A stretch of 14,874 nucleotides of DNA from CAYTZA01 sp964442365 (GTDB lineage Bacteria > Patescibacteriota > Minisyncoccia > Phycocordibacterales > DAORIS01): positions 1-14,874 of the forward strand of contig CAYTZA010000013.1 in the NCBI GenBank assembly GCA_964442365.1. The letters run 5' to 3'. Positions 1-7,156 of the stretch are shown in pieces. The stretch's first letter is position 1. Each line of letters opens with the position of its first letter. The notes below the pieces were generated by a model. That model did no database searches. It was not told the origin of the DNA and worked only from the letters and a program-made list of their open reading frames with translations. Both the position numbers and the translations under genes were made by a program.

Positions 1-30
1 GTTCGCTCTTACCACCTGAGCTACGTCGGC
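1..30 (-). tRNA. tRNA, 5' half only (identity uncertain, perhaps Thr)
   Basis: On the minus strand, bases 30 to 1 read as the start of a tRNA: a 7-nt acceptor strand GCCGACG, then UA, a D-stem GCUC/GAGC around an AGGUGGUAA loop, and the first bases of the anticodon stem. The anticodon, T-arm and 3' end lie outside the window, so identity cannot be read. The acceptor strand resembles bacterial tRNA-Thr, which is a guess. The gene at 1-702 reads through it on the same strand. Confidence 0.7.
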
Positions 31-702
31 TTTTAATAAGTCAATTAATGCCAAAGTTTTGTATTTCAAATAGGAACTCCTTCTGACACCTATTCTAAAT
101 ACACCATAATATTCTTCATGATTACTATATACCTTCTTTTGATGAACCTTCATGAAAAATGTCCTAGCAAACTGACTTCGCGGTAAGTCTAGCAAATTTG
201 ACCAAAATTTCAAAATTTTATCTTCTCGTAATCTATGAATATAATTTATCGATACTTGTCCATAAATATCTGCCTTAGAAACCTTCATGATATCTATTAG
301 CCAGGTATATAAAAACTTAATCATGACCGGATCAGAATTGACTAACAAAAAACCCGAAGTTGATAGTGCTTTACTTCCCTCTGCCCAATAAAGTGCTATA
401 CCGATTATTAAAATGTCTCTCATCGTAACGTCACCAACTAACGACACAGCTTCATCAGTTGCCGATCTAATTGATTCAACTTTTTTTCTATGATTAGCTT
501 CTGCGCCCATAATACGACCACGATGACCTCCCTCAATGAGCCTTATCTTCAATAACTTTTTTTGCTTTTCTGAGAGCTTAATATCCCTACACCAAAAGGA
601 CGCCGTACTCTTTGATACGCCAAGTTTTTCCATTATCTGCTTCAAACTTGCCCCACTTTTACGCAAATTCTCTGCTTCTAATTTTAATTGATACTTAGCC
701 AT
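1..702 (-). CDS. HTH protein with LAGLIDADG-like domain, running into a tRNA (3' end outside window)
   Basis: The frame is open from ATG at 702 to the window edge, giving 234 residues with no stop. Residues 5-40 form a helix-turn-helix (GASLKQIMEKLGVSKSTASF). Residues 100-125 hold IGIALYWAEGSK followed by LLVNSDPVMIKF, a layout like a single LAGLIDADG helix and its first beta strand. A basic region follows, including residues 157-190 and VRRSS near 207-210. I know this type of protein from CPR and archaeal genomes as hypothetical. A homing-endonuclease-like or DNA-binding role is inferred. The last ten residues read here (ADVAQVVRAN) are encoded by the tRNA 5' half, so the end of the protein is dictated by tRNA sequence. 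A TATAAT box lies 8 bp before the ATG, suggesting a leaderless transcript. The gene sits between two tRNAs of opposite orientation. Confidence 0.75.
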   Translation of the reverse strand, partial: MAKYQLKLEAENLRKSGASLKQIMEKLGVSKSTASFWCRDIKLSEKQKKLLKIRLIEGGHRGRIMGAEANHRKKVESIRSATDEAVSLVGDVTMRDILIIGIALYWAEGSKALSTSGFLLVNSDPVMIKFLYTWLIDIMKVSKADIYGQVSINYIHRLREDKILKFWSNLLDLPRSQFARTFFMKVHQKKVYSNHEEYYGVFRIGVRRSSYLKYKTLALIDLLKADVAQVVRAN

Positions 703-710
703 AGGTACAT

Positions 711-716
711 ATTATA
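711..716 (-). promoter_or_regulatory. -10 box for the HTH/LAGLIDADG-like gene
   Basis: A perfect TATAAT on the minus strand ends 8 bp before the ATG at 702, so transcription would begin at or next to the start codon. No convincing -35 is visible. GTAC-A-GTAC, a small palindrome, lies just upstream. Confidence 0.45.
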
Positions 717-739
717 CTATGTCTTTGGTACAGTACACA

Positions 740-768
740 TTGCACAAATTCCTCGATTATGGCAGAAT
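740..768 (+). promoter_or_regulatory. possible promoter of tRNA-fMet
   Basis: TTGCAC (740-745) and CAGAAT (763-768) are separated by 17 bp. Each is an imperfect match to the sigma-70 boxes. The predicted start lies about 25 bp before the tRNA. Confidence 0.35.
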
Positions 769-799
769 AGTGTTTAACAGATAGATAGAGACATTACAC

Positions 800-871
800 C
801 GCGGGGTAGAGCAGCGGTAGCTCGTCAGGCTCATAACCTGAAGATCGTCGGTTCGATTCCGACCCCCGCAA
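800..871 (+). tRNA. initiator tRNA-fMet (CAU)
   Basis: A full cloverleaf is present. The acceptor is GCGGGG (801-806) paired with CCCCGC (864-869). The D-stem is GAGC/GCUC and the anticodon stem is UCAGG/CCUGA. The loop is CUCAUAA with CAU at 832-834. The T-arm is GUCGG-UUCGAUU-CCGAC. C1 (800) faces A72 (870); this unpaired first position is the bacterial initiator hallmark. The classical three G:C pairs at the base of the anticodon stem are reduced to two, because position 29:41 is A:U. CCA is not encoded (A73 is followed by CAAAG). The 3' half doubles, on the other strand, as the end of the recombinase gene, which makes this the probable integration target. Confidence 0.95.
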
Positions 872-2372
872 CAAAGTCAGACTGGTTAGTGAGAAATGTC
901 TCATTTAACCTGAATATAGGGGACAGAATAGCGGTTCCAAATGTACCGGATGATTTTTGGTATGTAACCCCCTGTGGTAGCACCAATTTTTGTAGTTTCT
1001 GCTTCTGTATAAAATCCATTCCTTCCCATTGATTTGCCACATTCCCTATCAATTTTATTGCATGAGTAATAGCAATCTCCATATCGAATTCTTCTATCTG
1101 AGCTTCGTTCTTCGATATATTCAAACTAGTAATCTGATTTTCAATAACATCCTTCATTTCTCTATATTCTTCTTTAGAAATTTCCCTGTTTATTCTCATT
1201 TCCATCATCTCTTTTTTACGCTCTTCAAGCTTGGAAAGATTCCTTTGATAATGATCTTTTTCCTGTCTTGCAAGAAGGTGTTGATTTTTATATGTATCAA
1301 CGACAATCTTTTCAAAAAGCCTGAGAAACTTTGTCTGCGGAGTTATATCATGTAAGAATTTAAAAAACAAATCCTCAAGAATATCTTTTGCAACCGTATG
1401 TCCAAAATGTTGGCATTGTTTATTATGACAATGATATGAAGCATATCTTTTATTCCTACCCTTACTCCACGAAGCAGTATAATACTGTCCGCATTCACAT
1501 AATATAAACCTTCTGAGCGGAAAATCTGGATTAACTGATAGACGTGATGCTGTTGCACTGTTTGATAAATTGTTTTTAACCATTCTTATCTGATTAAACT
1601 CATCTATCGTAATCATCGGCTCATGCAACCCGTGATATTCTTCTTTGGTCCAAGGATCAACTATAATCCCGGCATAAAACTTATCAGTCAAAATCACTTC
1701 CCACAGCTGTTTCCTCATAGGCTTTCCCGTTCGTGTCTTAAGTCCCCACTTATTACTTTCTTGGGTAAGCGAAGTTATAGTGTGTCCACCAGCTTTATAC
1801 AACTTCAACCCCTTCTGAATTAAATAAAACCTTTCTTCATCAGGCACATCTGGTAAAGACTTCCTTCTGTCTCTCATCTTCTTCGAGTTGGTATACCCTA
1901 TTGGTGGAGACCAACACCAGATTCCCTCTCTTAACCGTGACTGCATTCCTCCTGTACATCTTTGTTTACGCACTTCATTCTCAAATTCAGCATAGCCAGC
2001 AAGAAAGGTTTCCATAAGCTTGCCTATATGATCTTGTGTAATTGGCTCAGTAACAGATTGAAGTACTACTCCGTATTGAGTTAGTTTGGCTCTTACGGCA
2101 AAATGGTCGGTTGTATTTCTTGCAAAGCGATCAATTTTCCAAACAATAAAGGACTCAAGATTACCCGAATTTATCCTACAATATTCCAGTGCCTTCAAAA
2201 ATTCTGTACGATTCGCAGCGGTTGCTGATTCCCCTTTTTCAATATACGTTTTCACTACTTCAATATTATTCTTTTCTGCATACTCCAAACATGCTCTCTC
2301 TTGATTATCGAGACTCGTACCTTGTACTTGTTCATTCGAGGATACTCGAACATAAATAATTCCTTTCTTCAT
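831..2372 (-). CDS. large serine recombinase (resolvase/integrase), tail encoded by antisense tRNA
   Basis: This 513-residue site-specific DNA recombinase should cut and rejoin att sites through a 5'-phosphoserine link. The resolvase domain spans about residues 3-150. YVRVSS contains nucleophile Ser11, and KIDRFARN supplies Arg82 and Arg85. A recombinase domain follows (about 155-270). A zinc ribbon has Cys292, Cys294, Cys315 and Cys320, and a long charged coiled coil spans about 365-425. This is the usual large serine recombinase order. Residues 501-513 (VAGVGIEPTIFRL) and the TGA stop are the antisense of tRNA-fMet; the stop overlaps the anticodon. The protein's end therefore depends on integration, and the excised form should have a different tail. 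The ATG at 2372 follows a structured leader (2385-2493). It is the expected integrase of the element. Confidence 0.95.
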   Translation of the reverse strand: MKKGIIYVRVSSNEQVQGTSLDNQERACLEYAEKNNIEVVKTYIEKGESATAANRTEFLKALEYCRINSGNLESFIVWKIDRFARNTTDHFAVRAKLTQYGVVLQSVTEPITQDHIGKLMETFLAGYAEFENEVRKQRCTGGMQSRLREGIWCWSPPIGYTNSKKMRDRRKSLPDVPDEERFYLIQKGLKLYKAGGHTITSLTQESNKWGLKTRTGKPMRKQLWEVILTDKFYAGIIVDPWTKEEYHGLHEPMITIDEFNQIRMVKNNLSNSATASRLSVNPDFPLRRFILCECGQYYTASWSKGRNKRYASYHCHNKQCQHFGHTVAKDILEDLFFKFLHDITPQTKFLRLFEKIVVDTYKNQHLLARQEKDHYQRNLSKLEERKKEMMEMRINREISKEEYREMKDVIENQITSLNISKNEAQIEEFDMEIAITHAIKLIGNVANQWEGMDFIQKQKLQKLVLPQGVTYQKSSGTFGTAILSPIFRLNETFLTNQSDFVAGVGIEPTIFRL

Positions 2373-2384
2373 GGTTTTAATTGC

Positions 2385-2493
2385 AAAAGTGGGGTAACAG
2401 TGAATGCCTCAAGTTGCTACACAAGAGACTCTGTTACCCCGCTTTTGAACTCGATATATAAATAAAAAGCACTCATAAGTATCTTGTGTAGCA
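2385..2493 (-). promoter_or_regulatory. two interleaved inverted repeats in the recombinase leader
   Basis: Repeat A is TGCTACACAAGA (2415-2426) and its exact reverse complement at 2482-2493, 12 bp. Repeat B is AAAAGTGGGGTAACAG (2385-2400) against 2431-2446, 16 bp with one T/C difference. Along the minus-strand transcript the order is A, B, A', B', so the two stems interleave and form either a pseudoknot or alternative folds. B-B' ends in a U-run 12 nt before the start codon, so it could terminate transcription or hide the start. As DNA, it could equally be the recombinase binding or attachment site. Confidence 0.6.
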
Positions 2494-2498
2494 CAATC

Positions 2499-2507
2499 AT
2501 TATACCA
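2499..2507 (-). promoter_or_regulatory. extended -10 promoter for the recombinase
   Basis: TGGTATAAT on the minus strand matches the extended -10 consensus TGnTATAAT. Its predicted start, near 2492, coincides with the first arm of the inverted-repeat leader. Confidence 0.5.
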
Positions 2508-2544
2508 TGTTTTGAATAGGTTTGTTTTATAAATTGTGAACATT

Positions 2545-2700
2545 TTATGATCTGTGTTTGTTTTTAATAATCATCTCCAGCGTAAGTTCCGCAAAAGCTT
2601 GCAGTACATCCCTAATCTTAATGATCTCTCCATCACTTAACTCTTTTATAGTCGAGTCATCAAGATATTCTTTACATTGGGAGACGGTAAGCATAGTCAT
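2545..2700 (-). CDS. small acidic protein, 51 aa, function unknown
   Basis: The product starts MTMLTVSQCKEYLDDSTIKE and continues with a second predicted helix (SDGEIIKIRDVLQAFAELTL). It is a small all-helical protein with a SxxECKxYL-like opening that I associate with short ORFs beside integrase genes in CPR elements, though I cannot name a family. Its ATG overlaps the stop of the upstream gene as TAATG (one shared base), the classic arrangement for coupled translation, and this supports it as a real gene. It is the last gene before the recombinase promoter. Confidence 0.7.
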   Translation of the reverse strand: MTMLTVSQCKEYLDDSTIKELSDGEIIKIRDVLQAFAELTLEMIIKNKHRS

Positions 2701-3071
2701 TATGAATCAATTATTTCATCGTCTTTATTCTCGTTATTTGAAAATGAGTCAGCATAATTAGTAAGTTCTATGAGTGTGTAGTTAGCCATCATGCTAGATA
2801 TTGATTTTTGTGTGCGAAATGTTTCAATATATTTGGATATATTTTCAGCTACCAAGTAATAGACACCCGGAATAGGCAAGCCTTTGTGCTTATATTTTTC
2901 ACGAATAATTGATACTCTCCATATTTCATAATCCTTTTTTTCTGTACTATCTATAAAATACTTATCCATTTCTTTACGGTTCCACATTATTATTGGTATA
3001 GGCAACATTAAGTCGTCTCCCATATTTAGACTTTTCTCTACTCTGCTTAATCTAGAATCATTTTTACCCAT
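2700..3071 (-). CDS. hypothetical protein of the replication module, 123 aa
   Basis: The start chosen is the ATG of MGKNDSRLSRVEKSLNMGDD, one base after the stop of the upstream zinc-finger gene. A longer frame back to 3146 would run inside that gene. No domain is recognised. The sequence looks globular and soluble, with an aromatic central part (MWNRKEMDKYFID, YEIWRVSIIREKYK), a GVYYLVAENISKYI segment and an acidic tail ending DDEIIDS. It is coupled at both ends, at 3073 upstream and 2700 downstream, so it is very likely co-expressed with the zinc-finger and primase genes. A role in replication or partition is only an inference from position. Confidence 0.65.
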   Translation of the reverse strand: MGKNDSRLSRVEKSLNMGDDLMLPIPIIMWNRKEMDKYFIDSTEKKDYEIWRVSIIREKYKHKGLPIPGVYYLVAENISKYIETFRTQKSISSMMANYTLIELTNYADSFSNNENKDDEIIDS

Positions 3072-3072
3072 A

Positions 3073-3441
3073 TTATTTGTATTTCTTACGCTCCAAAACC
3101 ACTCGTTCGACCTCAACAAGACGTTCTTCAATAGTAGAAACCTCAAATGCTTTTATGAGATGACCAGCTAGATACCCAATACAATTGGCCACACGAAGCT
3201 CTATAGTCCCAGCTCTCACGTCGTTTATCGTAGATACAAGAAGAGATGTGATGTTCTTGGTGTTTTCAATGTGCACGGGCGGCAAAGACTCGTAATTCCT
3301 TCTTATAGCCAGACCGCCTTTCTGGACCGCCATAGCTCTTTCCTTCTTTGTCTTTGGATTATGAGTAAAACAGTAGTCGGACTTCTTCATAGAATTGGCT
3401 TCACACTGCTCATTATTCTGTTTTGTATGTTTACATTTCAT
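3073..3441 (-). CDS. Cys/His zinc-finger protein (HGGXTG-like), 122 aa
   Basis: The N-terminus carries Cys3, Cys13, Cys24 and His27 in a compact C-x9-C-x10-C-x2-H pattern (YCFTHNP). The KKERAMAVQKGGLAIRRN segment that follows is typical of small phage and plasmid proteins with an HGGXTG-type motif. The C-terminal half (residues 60-122) is predicted helical (RVANCIGYLAGHLIKAFE) and may mediate oligomerisation. The ATG at 3441 lies 11 bp inside the 3' end of the primase gene, so the two are translationally linked. The family's biochemical role is not known to me; DNA binding is plausible from the zinc motif and context. Confidence 0.75.
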   Translation of the reverse strand: MKCKHTKQNNEQCEANSMKKSDYCFTHNPKTKKERAMAVQKGGLAIRRNYESLPPVHIENTKNITSLLVSTINDVRAGTIELRVANCIGYLAGHLIKAFEVSTIEERLVEVERVVLERKKYK

Positions 3442-6163
3442 AAGTTTCGCTTATGGGTGTACCCCCATTATTTACATCCTCACTTTGTACCGATGCACCG
3501 ACACGAATTGAGCCTGCAGATAAACACTCATCCGTAAATTCAGCCAGCTTATCGACCTTTGTATTTGCAGGTGCCTCAATATCTATCGGCGCATCGGTAC
3601 TATGTGCTATTTGATTCGGTTGGATAGATACATGATTACCAGTTAGTGGATCATAAATATTTTCAACACTTTCCGTAGGATTATCGGCGGCAAGATCATT
3701 TATTGATGGCAGAAAACTATCACTTGGAAGCTCCTTGTCCTCAACCTTGTATTCTGCCCCCTTTGATCCCCTACTTTCTTCAACAACTGTCAAATACCCT
3801 TTTTTACTCGCAGGTTTCATCCATTTTGCAACCGTATCGCGATCCCATCCTAGTCTTTTAGATAATTGAGTAATCGTAAATGTTTCGTCCTTATCGTCAC
3901 TTTCGGCGATAAGCTCTCGTGCTATTTCTATTACTTCAACAGTTTTTTCAGGTAATTCGTATATTGATTTTGAAAGCGATTCCTCGACAATAATTTTTGC
4001 AATATATGCATCTGCTATTATTGCTCGAATGTATTTCTGTCCATTTAATTCGATTATTTCCCGTTGTTTTTGGTGCAGGAAAGCCACCGTCTCAACTATG
4101 GCAAGAAAGTGTCCATAATCTCGTCTGGTCCTAATAATATTTTGAGGGAAGTATTTTCTAAAACTCCTTACATAAGGAATATGAACCGGTATTTGTTCCA
4201 AAACTAACTGCGCATGACGCCACGGTTTTAGCTCATTATCACTAATTGATTTTGTTCCTAGATATCTAGAATCTACAGACTCATATACTCGACTCGTTTG
4301 TTCGGAACTCTGATCAGGAAACATCGAGATATTTCTAGTGTCATTTTCTGCATGAATAAAGGAAGCGGTGGTTGTAGTGACAAAGCCAGTTGGTCCTTCC
4401 TTTTCAATTGTTTGAGCTTCAAACTGCCCAGTTTCAGGATTCTTCACAGTGACTTGAATCTTCAATTTACCTTCGGACTGCAAGGTTCTGATTGCATAAT
4501 CTGATCGTTCACCGCCATGTTTTTCGAATATAACAATAATCTTGTTTTTGAAATGATCCTCGGGGCAATAGTAGAAACTCTGCGGAGTGGCATCAGTGAG
4601 ATCGATATATGCCGACTTTGGGAACATCTTTATGGTGGTAAGTAATGTGTATGATTTACCGGAAGAGCTATCGCCTTTTACCGTTGCCGATAACGGGTGT
4701 TTTAATTTCCGTGAGGTAAATATTATGTAATGAAGAAGAATGTTTTTTTCTTCTCCCACTACCCCAAGCTTTTTCACCATTTCCAAAATATCATAAAGTA
4801 ATGTCGGGGACTTCAATATACATTCACCTTTATTTATTTCATCATCCGTAAGAGGCGGCTCGGCCTCAAGTAACTCAGCCTTCTTTTTCTTCGCTTCTAT
4901 CTTCGCTTGTACGCTAGTCCTCATTTTCCTGAAATCTTTAATGATGGAATCTACAACCTTACCCTTCAAGTCAAATTTTTCTTTTATCTTATTCTGAATG
5001 TATATTTCCGCTTCACCTAACCCCACATCAGACGCAAGTAACTCTAGTAGAGGCGTGATAGCTTTGAATATGGACTCCTTAGGAGTATCTATTGGCACTT
5101 TATCGAGAATATTATGATATCGAATCAGAGATTCTTCAGATGCAGACAACGGGTATTTATCCGCAGCAGCTTTGGCGGCCGTGGTCGTATCTCCGTCATG
5201 GTTCAGTAGCGCAAATGCTCTAAATTTTGAATATCCAGTCCCTTTTTTCTTTCCATGTGGTCCAATAAATGGGTGTGCGTTAGTTGAAAATACGTACAGT
5301 ATATCCCTGTCTTTATAGTTTGTGGTCGCTGAAATTCCATCATCCTTGCCTTTCCCTGGTCTCGCCCATCCATCTGCATATACTTCTACCCACCCGTATG
5401 GCTCAAGTATTTCCTTCCACGTAGCTTGTTTATTGAACCTGTCTCCTGGACGATCACTAGACGCGGTATCTTTTGGCCTCCATTCATATTCTGTTACCGG
5501 TTCATCCTCGATTTCGTCAAATACCCGCAAGACATCGATAAGTTCTTCATGCATTTCATCCGTAATGAGTGGGAGGTTAAGCAAGCTCCCTTGAACGGTT
5601 GTATATCCAGCAGACGGGGGAATGAGTGCGTATCCTCCCTCGGCTTTTGTCTCTGAAGTTGTCACAATCTTTTCTTTCTTTTCTTCCCCACTCCATTCAA
5701 GTCGTCGAGCTAACTTATCAGTTGGCTGTGGTGTTTGAGTTCTGTAATGCAGATGCGTGCCCTTGTTGCGAGTATGATTTCTGTGGCAGGTATCAACAAT
5801 TTTTCTTTGATCATCAGAAAGTTTTGCATACCAAAGACCATATAGTCCTTCATGATGTTTTTCATCGAAATCCAATGTGACAAGATTACCTGATACTTTG
5901 CCCCCAGCTACTCCCCACGATGTAACGCCTGCCTTGATCCATGTCTCCACTTCTTCTTGTGTTGCTATAACTTTTTCTAGATTATGCGTTTTTCCTAGTA
6001 TCCAATGTGGATTCTTTTTTCCTTCAGCTATCGGAATAATTGATAAACCCGATATGACTAATGCGCGAATGTAATTATTGTGATTCTCTATTTTTGTGTT
6101 TTTGTTTTCCATTGCGGTCGTGTTTCCAGTTAGAGTTCCGGTGCCGACCGCAAAGTCTTCCAC
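3431..6163 (-). CDS. primase-polymerase / AAA+ helicase replication protein, 910 aa
   Basis: This multidomain initiator would prime and unwind the element's DNA. Residues about 28-215 are an archaeo-eukaryotic Prim-Pol domain: LVTLDFDEKH (Asp98, Asp100), GTHLHYRT (His137/139) and the GGYALIPPS segment (176-184). Residues about 237-320 match the linker typical of these primases (PGDRFN, RPGKGKDDGISAT, LYVFST). After a charged helix (415-435) comes a P-loop ATPase with Walker A GDSSSGKS (497-504), Walker B-like KIIVIFEKHGG (541-551), GFVTTTTA (593-600) and ENDTR (606-610). A winged helix follows near 770-805 (ITQLSKRLGWDRDTVAKWM). The start is uncertain: GTG at 6163, or ATG at 6112 (893 aa), which begins MENKNTK. 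Neither has a Shine-Dalgarno. The 178-bp gap upstream shows no iterons, only a weak TATAAA near 6193 that might be its -10. Confidence 0.9.
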   Translation of the reverse strand: MEDFAVGTGTLTGNTTAMENKNTKIENHNNYIRALVISGLSIIPIAEGKKNPHWILGKTHNLEKVIATQEEVETWIKAGVTSWGVAGGKVSGNLVTLDFDEKHHEGLYGLWYAKLSDDQRKIVDTCHRNHTRNKGTHLHYRTQTPQPTDKLARRLEWSGEEKKEKIVTTSETKAEGGYALIPPSAGYTTVQGSLLNLPLITDEMHEELIDVLRVFDEIEDEPVTEYEWRPKDTASSDRPGDRFNKQATWKEILEPYGWVEVYADGWARPGKGKDDGISATTNYKDRDILYVFSTNAHPFIGPHGKKKGTGYSKFRAFALLNHDGDTTTAAKAAADKYPLSASEESLIRYHNILDKVPIDTPKESIFKAITPLLELLASDVGLGEAEIYIQNKIKEKFDLKGKVVDSIIKDFRKMRTSVQAKIEAKKKKAELLEAEPPLTDDEINKGECILKSPTLLYDILEMVKKLGVVGEEKNILLHYIIFTSRKLKHPLSATVKGDSSSGKSYTLLTTIKMFPKSAYIDLTDATPQSFYYCPEDHFKNKIIVIFEKHGGERSDYAIRTLQSEGKLKIQVTVKNPETGQFEAQTIEKEGPTGFVTTTTASFIHAENDTRNISMFPDQSSEQTSRVYESVDSRYLGTKSISDNELKPWRHAQLVLEQIPVHIPYVRSFRKYFPQNIIRTRRDYGHFLAIVETVAFLHQKQREIIELNGQKYIRAIIADAYIAKIIVEESLSKSIYELPEKTVEVIEIARELIAESDDKDETFTITQLSKRLGWDRDTVAKWMKPASKKGYLTVVEESRGSKGAEYKVEDKELPSDSFLPSINDLAADNPTESVENIYDPLTGNHVSIQPNQIAHSTDAPIDIEAPANTKVDKLAEFTDECLSAGSIRVGASVQSEDVNNGGTPISETYEM

Positions 6164-6341
6164 CGAAACTCAAATCGAAAACAAAGATTAATTTATAATG
6201 GACCTAATAACTAAACAGCTATTACTGATCTAGTCTTTCATGTACGGCAAAAGAACCCCAAACCCTTTGATGAAGAATGAGGGACAAAAAATGGCCACGT
6301 TAAAGCCTAGAATAAAATAACGGAGCTAATAGTGAGAGGGT

Positions 6342-7076
6342 CTAAAGGTTCCGCGTTTGTTTAATAAGAAATTTATCGCTAATCCTATAGTTTCCATTCG
6401 CGCTCAACACAACCACCTCGCTCAATATTCCACATTGCTTTTGAAATTGTTCGTTTATTCTTTTTCGTATATCACTTATTTTATTGGATATAGTACCAAT
6501 ACTTGTAGCCAGTTTAGATGCAGAAAGCTCGCCTTTGTCCGCAAGTAACATAATCATTTTAAGAGTCATTTTTCCCTCCCCTCTATGCAAAAGGCCATAC
6601 CGATTATTTCTATCACCCTCTTTATAAAAACCGTAATCTGGCTCTGCGTAAATTATTATTCTTTCTTTTAATAAACCATCCGTCTTTATGTAATCGTTCA
6701 GGTATTCTACTAGTTCCTTTGGGTATGTATTGAATTTCGCATACCACCTGCGTAAAGACATTTTATCTAATCTCTCAAGCGCATAAAAGAACTTTAAATC
6801 TTTTATTAGATTATTACTTTCTAAATCTTTATAAAATACTTTTACAAAATCTTGTATTTCAAAAGATCCCATTTCATCACTTAGGTAAACTTGAACAGAT
6901 CTAAAATCATCTTTTCCTTTAACTTTCTTAATGCAACTGAGTAAATGTTGCGCAAATTCTATTTCGTATTTTTTTCTATTTTCAATTATTTCTGGTGTCA
7001 TGCTTGTATCGTCTAGAGAAAATTGGGCAGCAGAATGTTTTCCCCCATAGTCTATTCCATCATTTTCGATTTTCAT
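6342..7076 (-). CDS. unknown protein with probable C-terminal winged helix, 244 aa
   Basis: No family is recognised. Residues 28-55 form a basic-acidic helix (NRKKYEIEFAQHLLSCIKK). The middle (60-165) is mixed alpha/beta. Residues 168-240 look like a winged helix: KMTLKMIMLLADKGELSASK, then TSIGTISNKISDIRKRINEQ as recognition helix, then two beta strands (LSEVVVLSANGNYRI). The gene is divergent from the plus-strand operon at 7318, and the two promoters are back-to-back over a small palindrome, so it may regulate itself and that operon; this is inference. The ATG at 7076 lies 7 bp from a -10 box, giving a near-leaderless message. Confidence 0.75.
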   Translation of the reverse strand: MKIENDGIDYGGKHSAAQFSLDDTSMTPEIIENRKKYEIEFAQHLLSCIKKVKGKDDFRSVQVYLSDEMGSFEIQDFVKVFYKDLESNNLIKDLKFFYALERLDKMSLRRWYAKFNTYPKELVEYLNDYIKTDGLLKERIIIYAEPDYGFYKEGDRNNRYGLLHRGEGKMTLKMIMLLADKGELSASKLATSIGTISNKISDIRKRINEQFQKQCGILSEVVVLSANGNYRISDKFLIKQTRNL

Positions 7077-7083
7077 ATCAGCA

Positions 7084-7112
7084 ATACTATGCCTAATTAC
7101 CTTTTATTTCAA
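7084..7112 (-). promoter_or_regulatory. sigma-70-like promoter of the winged-helix gene
   Basis: TTGAAA (7107-7112) and TAGTAT (7084-7089) are separated by 17 bp on the minus strand. Predicted transcription start falls within a base or two of the ATG at 7076. Confidence 0.5.
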
Positions 7113-7121
7113 GCAATAGTG

Positions 7122-7149
7122 TTGTATGATTTCAATACAATTGAATAAG
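7122..7149 (+). promoter_or_regulatory. candidate promoter of the structured RNA and operon, with operator-like palindrome
   Basis: TTGTAT (7122-7127) and AATAAG (7144-7149) are 16 bp apart and would start transcription near 7156, exactly at the first paired base of the RNA at 7157. The perfect inverted repeat TTGTAT-N7-ATACAA (7122-7127/7135-7140) covers the -35 and spacer and could be an operator shared with the divergent gene. Both boxes are weak. Confidence 0.35.
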
Positions 7150-7156
7150 TAAGAAG

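Noticed and set aside
831..871. GVGIEPTIFRL tail as a conserved protein motif
   Set aside because: It is the antisense translation of the tRNA T-arm and anticodon arm, a well-known artefact string, not an evolved domain.
3072..3146. Longer start for the 123-aa protein at 3146
   Set aside because: It would overlap 72 bp of the zinc-finger gene. The ATG at 3071, one base past that gene's stop, is the natural coupled start.
6164..6341. Replication origin with iterons upstream of the primase gene
   Set aside because: The gap is AT-rich and next to the replication gene, but no direct repeats or DnaA-box clusters could be found by eye.
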